A DNA stretch of 64,000 bases from the NCBI GenBank assembly GCA_914767885.1, contig CAJZBQ010000048.1, positions 576,881-640,880 of the forward strand, in the 5' to 3' direction. Below the pieces are notes generated by a model. It saw nothing but the letters and a program-made list of their open reading frames with translations. It made no database searches and was not told the DNA's origin. Below are positions 54,572 to 64,000 of the stretch, in pieces (the first letter of the stretch is position 1; each line of letters starts with the position of its first letter). The stretch is from Blepharisma stoltei. Lineage: Eukaryota > Ciliophora > Heterotrichea > Heterotrichida > Blepharismidae. A program made the translations under genes and the position numbers.

Positions 54572-56206
54572 TTGATCCTAATAAATATATTGGTCAGTTT
54601 TATCTACCTTCTTGTCCTTACCCTTTTAACCTCATCAACAAGAGAAATTAGTCCAGACGTTAAAACTAGCTCAAAAAGCTCTAAAATTGACGCCAAACTG
54701 CTTCTGCAAGACCCTAATCTCCCTAATCATATTTTTCAAGACGCCATGAATTCTCGAAAACTAAAAGAAAACGCAACCAGTGATGCTCCAGGAAACTGAA
54801 ATAAAAGGCAACTATTTAGCCAGTGCACAAATGATTTTTATGGCTGCTTAAAATGTAATGGGCTCAAGACCTACTGCAGCACTTGCAAAAATGCTGGTGG
54901 TTATCCTAATAAATATGGTGGGTGCACCACTGTGTGCTCTGCTAATCACTATTTAAGCTGTTTACCATGCAGTGATTTAGTAGAAAACTGCAATACCTGC
55001 AGTAGTATTGACGAATGCTATTGATGTGAAGACGGGTATTATTTGAACAGCAATAAGTGCTATACCTGCAGTTCTAAATACGAAAACTGTAAAATTTGTA
55101 ACCCAAATTCATGCTATAAATGCATAAGCGGCTTTGCTTTTGATGAATATAACAACTGTGTCCCATCGCCAACACCAATCTGTAGTCATGTTAAAAATGG
55201 AATCTGTAATAAATGTGAGTTGGGGTATTACTTGGAATCCAAAGCTTGTCTCTCATGTAGCATCTTTCCAAATTGCGATTTATGGTGTGACTCCTGGGGC
55301 TGCACTCAATGCTTGCCTGGCTTCATTCCGGAACTCTCTTCGTCATCCTGTATTTCATGCAGCACTCTCATTCCGTTTTGTTTAGTTTGTTCATCAATTT
55401 CAAGATGCACGCAATGTGACTCAAAGCATTATCTTACAGATAAATACATTTGTGCTGATTCAGGACCTGACAATTGTAATATTGTTCAGAGTGCTGACTT
55501 GTCTAACTGCGTTAAATGCTTAAAAGGCTACAATTGGGATAAGAACCACAAAATTTGTAAACCCTGCGGTGATATAATGTTACATTGTGCTGAGTGTGAA
55601 GAAGGAAATATAGAGGATATCGAATGTTTAAAATGCGACGCAGGGTACGTTTTAGATCCTAATGGAGTTTGCATTAAATCTCCTTTAGAAAACTGCAAGG
55701 CAGGTTTAGATGCTTATCATTGTGATAAATGCTTACAGTTCTACGGCGAGGCGTGTGTTTCTGCAGGGGCTCCAATTGCTAACTGCAAAATAGCAAGTAC
55801 TGAAAGTTCTTATTGTGTAGACTGCATTTTGGGTTATTCTCATACTGAAGAAGGGCTATGCGAATGCAGGGCAGAATATTGTACTACATGCAATACCGAT
55901 GACGGAAGCATTTGCGATACGTGCATTGATAACTACTATGGAGACTGCGTAGCATGCAGCGCAAAAATACCTAATTGTGACACTTGTGTAAGTGGGGTTT
56001 GCACAAAATGCAGTGCAGGGTATTATTTGTTTTATTCTCAGTGTCGTTTATGCACTGAGGTTGATGCAAACTGCATTACTTGTATAGACAATGACCGTCT
56101 GTGTGCTTCTTGCAAGCCTGGCTTTTTGTCAACTGGCTATGGCTCATGCATTGCATCATCAGTACCAAATTGTGATATAGCTTACAATTCTGCCAGGTGC
56201 ACTATA

Positions 56207-56359
56207 TAGAAATTTCCCATAGATGGCGCTGTTTGCACTTGATTTGCCCATGAGAAAAATTTTCTGGTTTGACCAAACCGTATGGGACTGATCGAACCAA
56301 AAAATTTCCCCAGTGGGCAAATCAAGTGCAAACAGCGCCATCTATGGGAAATTTCTATA
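56207..56359. mobile_element. TA-bounded family II MITE-IES in copy E
   Basis: Termini TAGAAATTTCCCATAGATGG and inverse, TA at 56205-56206 and 56358-56359. Removal gives CTICLPGYY. Copies A and D read CALCLSGYY / CTLCLSGYY without an insertion. Confidence 0.95.
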
Positions 56360-57032
56360 TGCTTGCCTGGATACTATCTTAATGATCAGAATACCTGCTC
56401 TTCTTGCGGAGCTATTTTTGCAGGCTGCAACACTTGCTCTGGCTCCTCTAAATGCCTGGAATGCTCACCAGGGTATTGGCTTAATTCCAATTCATGTCTT
56501 CCATGCAGCTCGATTCCTAACTGCCAAACTTGTACAGATTCCACAAAGTGCACAAAATGCAAGGCTACATATCTTCTTAATGAAAATAAAAGCTGCACTT
56601 CTTCTTCAATTGAGAATTGCGATGTTGTGGTGAGCAATAATCCTAGCACTTGCCAACAGTGTTCAAAAGGGTGTTTCTGGGACTCTACTAAATGCAATGC
56701 CTGCAGTGTCTCATTGCCAAATTGTGACACTTGCTCAAGTTCAACGACTTGCTCGCTCTGCAAAACAGGCTATTGTTTAAACTTTAGCCAATGCTCTCTA
56801 TGCAGGAATGCATTAGAGAATTGCCTAGAATGCTCTTTAGACGGCAGCTCATGCTTAAAATGTGATAGCGGGTATTACCCTAATCATGAAAATAAATGCA
56901 CTAAATCTTTCCTCAATTCCTGTGCTAAAGTTTCTGATGATGGGACTTGTATAGCTTGCCCAAGCGATAAAATATTTGCCTGCACCAATAGCGGTGCTTC
57001 ACTTCCCAACTGCGTCATTTCCTCTTCTGACA

Positions 57033-57334
57033 ATATACATAAAATGGCTGGTGACGGGTGTCCCTATGTATATCCGGACGTGATTTTTTGGGTGTGGAGA
57101 GCTACTCAGGGAAGGGTAAGCCTCGAGGCGAGAGGCCCAGCACAATTTTCCGCTGATTTTGTGGCCTGACCCGAGTGACAGTTTTTCGCATCTTTTTTCC
57201 AGTAGCGCCGGCCCAACTTGCCTTGAAGGAGCCCACCCCGCAGCGACTTGTCGCTGCGGAACGCATAGTGTCTTGGAAATGGAGACTATAAATACACAGC
57301 ACATAGTCTAATCTAATCTAATTCTCTTCTGACA
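57033..57334 (+). mobile_element. GC-rich retroposon inserted in copy E
   Basis: Direct repeats CTCTTCTGACA at 57022-57032 and 57324-57334. Head ACATAAAATGGCTGGTGACG, tail CTAATCTAATCTAAT. Copy D is uninterrupted (TCCTCTTCTGACAGCTCAG). Head ATG opens about 54 codons. Confidence 0.93.
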
Positions 57335-57852
57335 GCTCAGTTTGCGTGAAATGCAAGCCTAGTTATGAAAACCAAGGAGGAACTTGTGTTAAATGTAACT
57401 TTTATTTAGTGTACCCTGACAACTGTTCTGCTTGGACATCGGTAAATGTATGCACTATTTGTGATTCAGGCTACTTCCTCTATGATAGCAAAGAAGAAAC
57501 AACCTGCATCTGTAACTTTTATTTAGCTTGTACTGACTCGTGCGAACAGTGTGGGTTAAATCCTACTTGCTTCATTTGCACTGACTTAGTTGTTCAAGAT
57601 GGGAGCACTTGTAGGGTCGATCAAGCGGGCTACAAGTTAAGTATCAGCGGTCGTTATATTATTATTAATTTTGCTCACTCAAGCTCTAGAATATTTACAA
57701 TTGCTAGTATAACAGCTTTCAAAAATAACAATCAAAATATAGACACGACCAATTGGTTTATCAGTTCAAGATCAGACGCTCAGATGCAGATCCAGACTGA
57801 TAATGTGAGAATATCAGATCTTCCAATTAATATTAAAATCTCACTTCTTTAA

Positions 57853-58479
57853 AACTTTAAATTAGTAAAATTAAAGCAAATCTCTCATATAAACACACAA
57901 AATCTGCTAATTTTTATGATAAGAATCCACTTAAAATTAATGTGTGAAATTGCAAATAGAGCATAATTTAGACATGCAATCTTAAATACGAAATAATAAA
58001 TGAAAATTAAAGCAGCATCTTAATTTATCAATTCTATGCTGCTCTCTAGCATCTTTATCATTATCTTCATCTGTGTCGTCTTCAGTCTTATCTGCTTTAA
58101 ATCTCTACTAAATATTTATAGGAACAAATGAATCTCGATGCTGCCTTATTGTTTATTGAGAGTATTGTAAATAAAAGGCTTATGTGCTCTGAATTTTGAC
58201 TAACACTCTCCATGAGCTCATCCGTCAAAGCCTTTCTTTGGTTTTACAGGATTGAAATTGATGCAATGTTTATTATATCAGCCATTTTCTATTATAAGAA
58301 TATGAAAATATGCGCCACCCAAATTTGTTCGCTTTATTATCTAAAACAAATTTTTCATATTAAAAAGTTTTTGTTTGCTAAGCAATTCAAAGAATTGAAA
58401 TATTTTCAATTTTTTAAGAGACTAATTAAAAGATCGCTGCAATAGTTTTTGAAAACTTAACAAATAATAATGAATTTGT
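57853..58479. other. 3' flank of copy E and spacer
   Basis: 57853-58030 matches the 3' flanks of A, B and D. 58030-58479 has a weak 77-codon frame at 58212 with no support. Confidence 0.5.
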
Positions 58480-59384
58480 TATGCCTCCATATATTTGCAA
58501 TGAAATTAATTAAGTATCAAAATTATCATAGTTTATTTAAAATTTATTCACAAACCATTCAAGCTAAATTCTTTTAACTAGCCTTCTAGCCCTATTGCTC
58601 TGGGTAAAAAGGTGCATTATTAAACTTTCCTAAAATTATCTGTATCTCTCATGAGCATCTATTCCTTCCTTCTATTATGGAAGCTTATTGAAAACTCTTC
58701 TAATCTCCTACCAAAATTAAAACCCTGATTATTATATACGCTTTATTTTGTATCTCTAAAAAAATTTTCCAAAGCCAATAGACGCTTCAAAATATTGCTT
58801 AAAACTTTCGTTAGAATTTTGGATTAATTAATTTTATTTGAAATCTATAGCTGGCTCTTAAATAACAGCGCTTTAAGAGTGAATGTGGTAAAATTTAATT
58901 TTACTTTATACAAGGGATTTTTGTAACTGATGAATTTTTTATAAGTAAAAGATGCATGACTTTTAAAGATATTTCAATTCCAATAATTTTTTGACTTTAA
59001 AAAAATTTCCTTTAATTCTAAGAATTTTTCAACTAAAATTTATTTCGCTAATTAAGGCCAAAATTCAGTAAAATATGGCTTTACAGCATAGTGTAATAAA
59101 ATTATAATGGAGACTCTTTAGAAATTATCGAAGAAATTGCTTAATGATGGGCTAAAATCAACTAGTAGCACTAATTTTAGGATTCTTTCAAGCTGAAAAG
59201 AATTTAAATTTTTTAATATTCCCAAAAAAATTAAATTCATGAAGATGCCGAAATGTGTTTCTTTGTAAAAATATTAGCAGAAACGATAACAATTTCCATA
59301 ATAGCTTTCAAAAAAATTTAATTTATTCAAAAATAATTGTATATATGTCGATATTTTTACTAATGCTTTTTGATCCTAATAAAT
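58480..59384. repeat. Conserved 5' flank of Cys-rich gene F
   Basis: Full-length copy of the block (TATGCCTCCATATATTTGCA to the start codon), the best match to the inverted copy at 61620-62350. Confidence 0.75.
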
Positions 59385-61180
59385 ATGTTGGTTAGTTTTA
59401 TCTGCCTTCTTGTCCTTACCCTTTTAACCTCATCAACAAGAGAAATCAGCTCAGACGTTAAAGCTAGCTCAAAAAGCTCTAAAATTGACTCCAAACTGCT
59501 CCTGCAAGACCCTAATCTCCCTAATCAAAATTTTCAAGATGCCATGAATTCTCGAAAACTAAAAGAAAACGCAACCAGTGATGCTCCAGGAAGCCGAAAT
59601 AAAAGGCAACTATATACCCGGTGCATAGATGATGTGTATGGCTCCTAAAATGTAATGAGTCCAAGACCTACTGCAGTATTTGCAAAAATGCTGGTGATTT
59701 GCCTAACAAAGATGGTGGGTGCACAACTAGTAGCATGTCTTTTTGCTCTATTGTTTCTGGTCAGTATGATTGTGCTGTGTGCTCTGCTAATCGCTATTTA
59801 GACTGTTTAGTATGCAGTACACTGATTAGCATTAAGTTTGCATATATATGTCACGCCACTTGTCAGCGCTTTAATCGATAAAAATCACCATAAGGCTATC
59901 AGTCTTGGACAGATCCAGTCCTAGGCAGCTGCCCTTCCAGCTCTAGGCAAACTCCAGACAGATAAAAGATATAGCCCCTACACCCCCTTAGCAGCACTTC
60001 TAAAGCTACACTCGCTGCATCTTCATAAAAGTATTCCTTGCTGCAAGTAATCACCATATTTTGACTATGCAGTGATTTTATGGAAGGTTGCAAGGATTGC
60101 TACAATATTGGCGCATGCTCTAAATGTGCAGAAGGGTATTATACAGACGGCGATAAATGCTTTCTCTGCCATTCTAAATACGAAAACTGTGAAGTTTGTA
60201 ACAGAAATGAATGTCAGAAATGCAAGAGCGACTTTGCTTTTGATGCAAATTTAAATTGTGTCTCATCTCCAAAACCAAACTGTAAAACTCTTTATAATGG
60301 GAACTGCATTCAGTGTGTTGATGGATATTACTGGAAATCCTATTCTTGTCTCTCATGCAGTGATATTACAAATTGTGAACTTTGCGATAATGGATCGACC
60401 TGCACTCAATGTTTGGCTGGCTTCTTTCTGCAAAGCACTACATCCTGTGTTTCATGTCGCAGCCTAAATCCGTTTTGCTTAGTTTGTGACTCAGCTTCAG
60501 AATGCACGCAATGTGACTCAACGCATTATCTTACAGATCTAGGCACTTGTGCTAGTTCAGGGCCTGCCTATTGTAAGAATACTAAGAGTAATAACTTGTC
60601 TAACTGCATTGAATGCTTAGAAGGCTACAATTGGGATCAGAATAACAAAATTTGTAAAGCCTGCAGTGATATAATGCAGCATTGTGCTGAGTGTGAAGAA
60701 GGAAATATAGAGGATTTCGAATGTTTAAAATGCGATGTAGGGTACGCTTTAGATCCTAATGGGGTTTGCATTAAATCTCCTTTAAAAAACTGCGAGATAG
60801 GCTTAGATGCTTTCCATTGTGAGGAATGCTTAGATGGTAGCGTTGGGACGTGCCTTTCTGCTGGGGCTCCAATTGCTAACTGCAAAATTGCAAATACTGA
60901 GAGCTCTTATTGTGTAGACTGCATTTTGGGTTATTCTCATACAAAAGAAGGGCTCTGCGAATGCAGCGCAGAATATTGTACTACATGTAATACCGACGAC
61001 GGAAGCATTTGTGATATGTGCATTGATAACTACTATGGAGACTGCGTAGCATGCAGCACAAAAATATCTAATTGTGACACTTGTGAAGGTGGGGTTTGCA
61101 CAAAATGCAGTGAAGGATATTATTTGTTTGAGTCTCAGTGCAATTTATGCACTGAGGTTGACGCAAACTGCATTACTTAT
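59385..61180 (+). pseudogene. Cys-rich gene, copy F: frameshifted and 3'-truncated
   Basis: ATG 59385 and the signal peptide are intact. One G is missing near 59645 (GGCTCCTAAAATG versus GGCTGCCTAAAATG), which shifts the frame. IES 59813-60067 removed, the Cys modules are then open to about 61178, where family similarity stops at a retroposon-like segment. C-terminal domain absent. Confidence 0.88.
59813..60067. other. IES in copy F at the shared TGCAGTGA site
   Basis: TA 59811-59812 and TA 60066-60067 within TATGCAGT repeats. Removal gives LVCSDFMEGCKDC. The left boundary differs from copy D, whose TA is TG here. Confidence 0.78.
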
Positions 61181-61189
61181 TTTATAAAT

Positions 61190-61560
61190 ATAATATGGTG
61201 ACCTTTACCTCTCTTCCTTCTAAGTATCCGCTTTTTTTATCTCCATATGGAGTTCTACGATTACGCAAGCTGCTCTGACTCTTGCGGAGAATATGATTCT
61301 TATAGTGACAATTGAAGAGGATTTGGAGGATGCCATTGCTGAGAAGAAGATGTAGGTAGAAAATCCTCATGATGGAGCTGGAGGAAAAAGATGAGATCAA
61401 TTCATCGAGAAATTCGAGAAGAGGAAACAGGTGACAAATTGGAAAGTGACGAACTTGATGAACTTCTATTGTGGACGGCTAAGCAGGAAGGATTTGAGCT
61501 AGATGGGGAATTGATGCTCGCTGTGGAATTAAGTCAATACCAATTTACTTAAGGGAATTT
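61190..61560 (+). mobile_element. Retroposon segment truncating copy F
   Basis: It begins ATAATATGGTGACC, the same head as the other GC-rich retroposons, and interrupts copy F. No target duplication found because the right-hand part of F is missing. Confidence 0.55.
61247..61552 (+). CDS. 101-codon acidic ORF inside the retroposon segment
   Basis: Open only if TGA is Trp (four TGA codons: DNWRG, CHCWEED, KSSWWSW). It starts MEFYDYASCSDSCGEY and ends LSQYQFT. A Cys/His/Trp cluster (GGCHCW) is followed by a charged helix (REIREEETGDKLESDELDEL). The best-coding frame in any of these elements. Could be an element-encoded protein or chance. Confidence 0.4.
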
Positions 61561-61619
61561 CCCAAAAAAAAAGAATACCATTTGATTAAAGGTAAAAGCC
61601 CAGCTTATTTTTTCAATAA

Positions 61620-62350
61620 TTTAATAATTATATGATTTTTATTACATTGATTGAAAAGACATATTTTATGAATTTTGGCCTTAATTACCGAAATAAATTT
61701 TAGTCGAAAATTCTTAGAATTAAAGTAAAATTTTTTGAAGTCAAAAAATTATTGGAATTGAAATATCTTTAAAAACCATGCATCTTATCACTTATAAAAA
61801 ATTCATCTGTTGTAATAAAAAACCCCTTTTTTAAAGTAAAATTAAATTTTAACATATTCACTCGCTTTTGTTTAAGTACCAGCTATAGATTTCAAATAAA
61901 ATTAATTAATCTAAAATTCTAATGAACAGCTTTAAGCAAGATTTTGAAGCGTCTATTGGCTTCGAAAATTTTCTTAGAAATACCAAATAAGACATATATA
62001 ATTAGGTTTTTGCTTTGGTAGAGTTTTGCATTTTCAAAACCTTCCATAATAGAAGGATGAAATAGAAACTCAAAAGAGATACAAATAATTTTAGTAAATT
62101 TAATAGTGCACCATTTTACCATAGTAATAGGGTAGGAGGCTAGTTAAAAGAATTTAGTTTATATGATTTGTGATTAAATATTACATAAACTTTGATGATT
62201 TTGATGCTTAATTAATTTCATTGCAAATATATGGAGGCATAATATAAGTCGAATTTTTGCTAAGTTTTTATAAATATTTCAGCAATCCTTTAAGCTTCAT
62301 AACTTTAAGCTTATTCGAATTAATAGAAAAATTTAAAATATATAATAAAA
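61620..62350. repeat. Inverted copy of the Cys-rich gene 5' flank next to the telomere
   Basis: Reverse complement of the block upstream of B, D, E and F (for example GCGTCTATTGGCTTCG, TGCAAATATATGGAGGC). No gene lies with it. It is the last recognisable subtelomeric repeat before the telomere. Confidence 0.8.
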
Positions 62351-62455
62351 CATTAGAAAATTTTCTTTATGAACAGCAGTATTGCTTAGATTTTTATATA
62401 TTTTTTTGTTCTTCTTTATAATATTTAACCAATATTCTTACTCTTATTTCGAATG

Positions 62456-64000
62456 AGTGTTAGGGTGTTAGGGTGTTAGGGTGTTAGGGTGTTAGGGTGT
62501 TAGGGTGTTAGGGTGTTAGGGTGTTAGGGTGTTAGGGTGTTAGGGTGTTAGGGTGTTAGGGTGTTAGGGTGTTAGGGTGTTAGGGTGTTAGGGTGTTAGG
62601 GTGTTAGGGTGTTAGGGTGTTAGGGTGTTAGGGTGTTAGGGTGTTAGGGTGTTAGGGTGTTAGGGTGTTAGGGTGTTAGGGTGTTAGGGTGTTAGGGTGT
62701 TAGGGTGTTAGGGTGTTAGGGTGTTAGGGTGTTAGGGTGTTAGGGTGTTAGGGTGTTAGGGTGTTAGGGTGTTAGGGTGTTAGGGTGTTAGGGTGTTAGG
62801 GTGTTAGGGTGTTAGGGTGTTAGGGTGTTAGGGTGTTAGGGTGTGTTAGGGTGTTAGGGTGTTAGGGTGTTAGGGTGTTAGGGTGTTAGGGTGTTAGGGT
62901 GTTAGGGTGTTAGGGTGTTAGGGTGTTAGGGTGTTAGGGTGTTAGGGTGTTAGGGTGTTAGGGTGTTAGGGTGTTAGGGTGTTAGGGTGTTAGGGTGTTA
63001 GGGTGTTAGGGTGTTAGGGTGTTAGGGTGTTAGGGTGTTAGGGTGTTAGGGTGTTAGGGTGTTAGGGTGTTAGGGTGTTAGGGTGTTAGGGTGTTAGGGT
63101 GTTAGGGTGTTAGGGTGTTAGGGTGTTAGGGTGTTAGGGTGTTAGGGTGTTAGGGTGTTAGGGTGTTAGGGTGTTAGGGTGTTAGGGTGTTAGGGTGTTA
63201 GGGTGTTAGGGTGTTAGGGTGTTAGGGTGTTAGGGTGTTAGGGTGTTAGGGTGTTAGGGTGTTAGGGTGTTAGGGTGTTAGGGTGTTAGGGTGTTAGGGT
63301 GTTAGGGTGTTAGGGTGTTAGGGTGTTAGGGTGTTAGGGTGTTAGGGTGTTAGGGTGTTAGGGTGTTAGGGTGTTAGGGTGTTAGGGTGTTAGGGTGTTA
63401 GGGTGTTAGGGTGTTAGGGGTGTTAGGGTGTTAGGGTGTTAGGGTGTTAGGGTGTTAGGGTGTTAGGGTGTTAGGGTGTTAGGGTGTTAGGGTGTTAGGG
63501 TGTTAGGGTGTTAGGGTGTTAGGGTGTTAGGGTGTTAGGGTGTTAGGGTGTTAGGGTGTTAGGGTGTTAGGGTGTTAGGGTGTTAGGGTGTTAGGGTGTT
63601 AGGGTGTTAGGGTGTTAGGGTGTTAGGGTGTTAGGGTGTTAGGGTGTTAGGGTGTTAGGGTGTTAGGGTGTTAGGGTGTTAGGGTGTTAGGGTGTTAGGG
63701 TGTTAGGGTGTTAGGGTGTTAGGGTGTTAGGGTGTTAGGGTGTTAGGGTGTTAGGGTGTTAGGGTGTTAGGGTGTTAGGGTGTTAGGGTGTTAGGGTGTT
63801 AGGGTGTTAGGGTGTTAGGGTGTTAGGGTGTTAGGGTGTTAGGGTGTTAGGGTGTTAGGGTGTTAGGGTGTTAGGGTGTTAGGGTGTTAGGGTGTTAGGG
63901 TGTTAGGGTGTTAGGGTGTTAGGGTGTTAGGGTGTTAGGGTGTTAGGGTGTTAGGGTGTTAGGGTGTTAGGGTGTTAGGGTGTTAGGGTGTTAGGGTGTT
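62456..64000 (+). repeat. Telomeric repeat tract, TTAGGGTG units
   Basis: About 190 tandem copies of an 8-nt unit, G-rich strand 5' to 3' toward the window end. Two variant units are seen: an extra GT near 62843 and an extra G near 63419. The CCCTAACA permutation is the published Blepharisma telomere repeat. The tract runs past the window. Confidence 0.97.

Larger units (their letters stand above)
54587..57852 (+). pseudogene. Cys-rich gene, copy E: start codon lost, retroposon inserted
   Basis: Apart from 56207-56359 and 57033-57334 the frame is continuous (937 codons) with TGA Trp near 54798 and 55024 (ECYWCED). But the start ATG shared by B, D and F is ATA at 54587-54589, with an in-frame TAA upstream. 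It naturally lacks the TGCAGTGA-site IES and has an in-frame deletion (about 16 residues) before VCSANHY. Without somatic removal of the retroposon the gene is also truncated. Probably a recent pseudogene. Confidence 0.82.

Noticed and set aside
58212-58445. 77-codon frame downstream of copy E
   Set aside because: No counterpart in the other copies' flanks and AT-rich composition; likely chance.
1-62455. CRISPR arrays, bacterial operons, rRNA genes or viral genes
   Set aside because: None seen; no spaced direct-repeat array, no rRNA similarity and no recognisable viral protein.
62456-64000. Telomere tract as assembly artefact or internal satellite
   Set aside because: Uniform unit, correct strand orientation at the end of a subtelomeric repeat array, and only two variant units.

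Overview
ORGANISM AND COMPARTMENT. The window reads as germline (micronuclear) DNA of a heterotrich ciliate, most likely Blepharisma or a close relative. (1) UGA is read as Trp: conserved Trp positions in WD40, Myb, RING and ion-channel proteins are TGA, while frames end at TAA or TAG. (2) One intron is exactly 15 nt (6068-6082), the heterotrich size. (3) The right end is about 1.5 kb of an 8-nt telomere repeat, a permutation of TTAGGGTG/CCCTAACA, G-rich strand running outward. (4) Many genes are interrupted by AT-rich or inverted-repeat segments whose precise removal restores the frame. These are internal eliminated sequences (IESs), so this is not processed somatic DNA.

LAYOUT. 1-21.9 kb, mostly single-copy genes: a WD40-fused TRP-like channel, a SHAQKYF Myb protein, a coiled-coil protein, a CFAP20DC-like protein, a membrane glycoprotein candidate, a coiled-coil/LRR protein, two small membrane proteins, NDUFV2 (complex I 24 kDa), tandem CZIB/DUF866 genes and a RING protein. 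22-33 kb: retroposons, a Kelch-like gene, a second WD40-TRP gene and a WD40 gene. 33-62.4 kb, a subtelomeric array: six copies of a large Cys-rich secreted/surface protein gene (A-F), plus second and third copies of the Kelch, WD40-TRP and WD40 genes, mostly decayed. 62.46-64 kb: telomere.

INTERRUPTIONS. Three classes can be separated. (i) TA-bounded IESs, from unique 59-218 bp segments to palindromic MITE families ending TATAGAAATT; two were dated by uninterrupted paralogues. (ii) A family with 3-bp TNA target duplications (TGA, TAA, TTA), C-tract/G-tract termini and an asymmetric end architecture: a hairpin at one end, a direct pair of the same motif at the other. Several are nested. (iii) GC-rich retroposons with a common head around ATGGYGAC, a CTAAT-like 3' tail and 11-16 bp target duplications. 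With classes (i) and (ii) removed, the spliced lengths of all seven interrupted genes are exact multiples of three.

FUNCTION. The left part is housekeeping, ciliary and signalling genes. The right part looks like an expanding and decaying subtelomeric surface-protein family, of which copies B and D appear complete. No transposase or excisase gene was recognised in the window, so the elements appear non-autonomous here.
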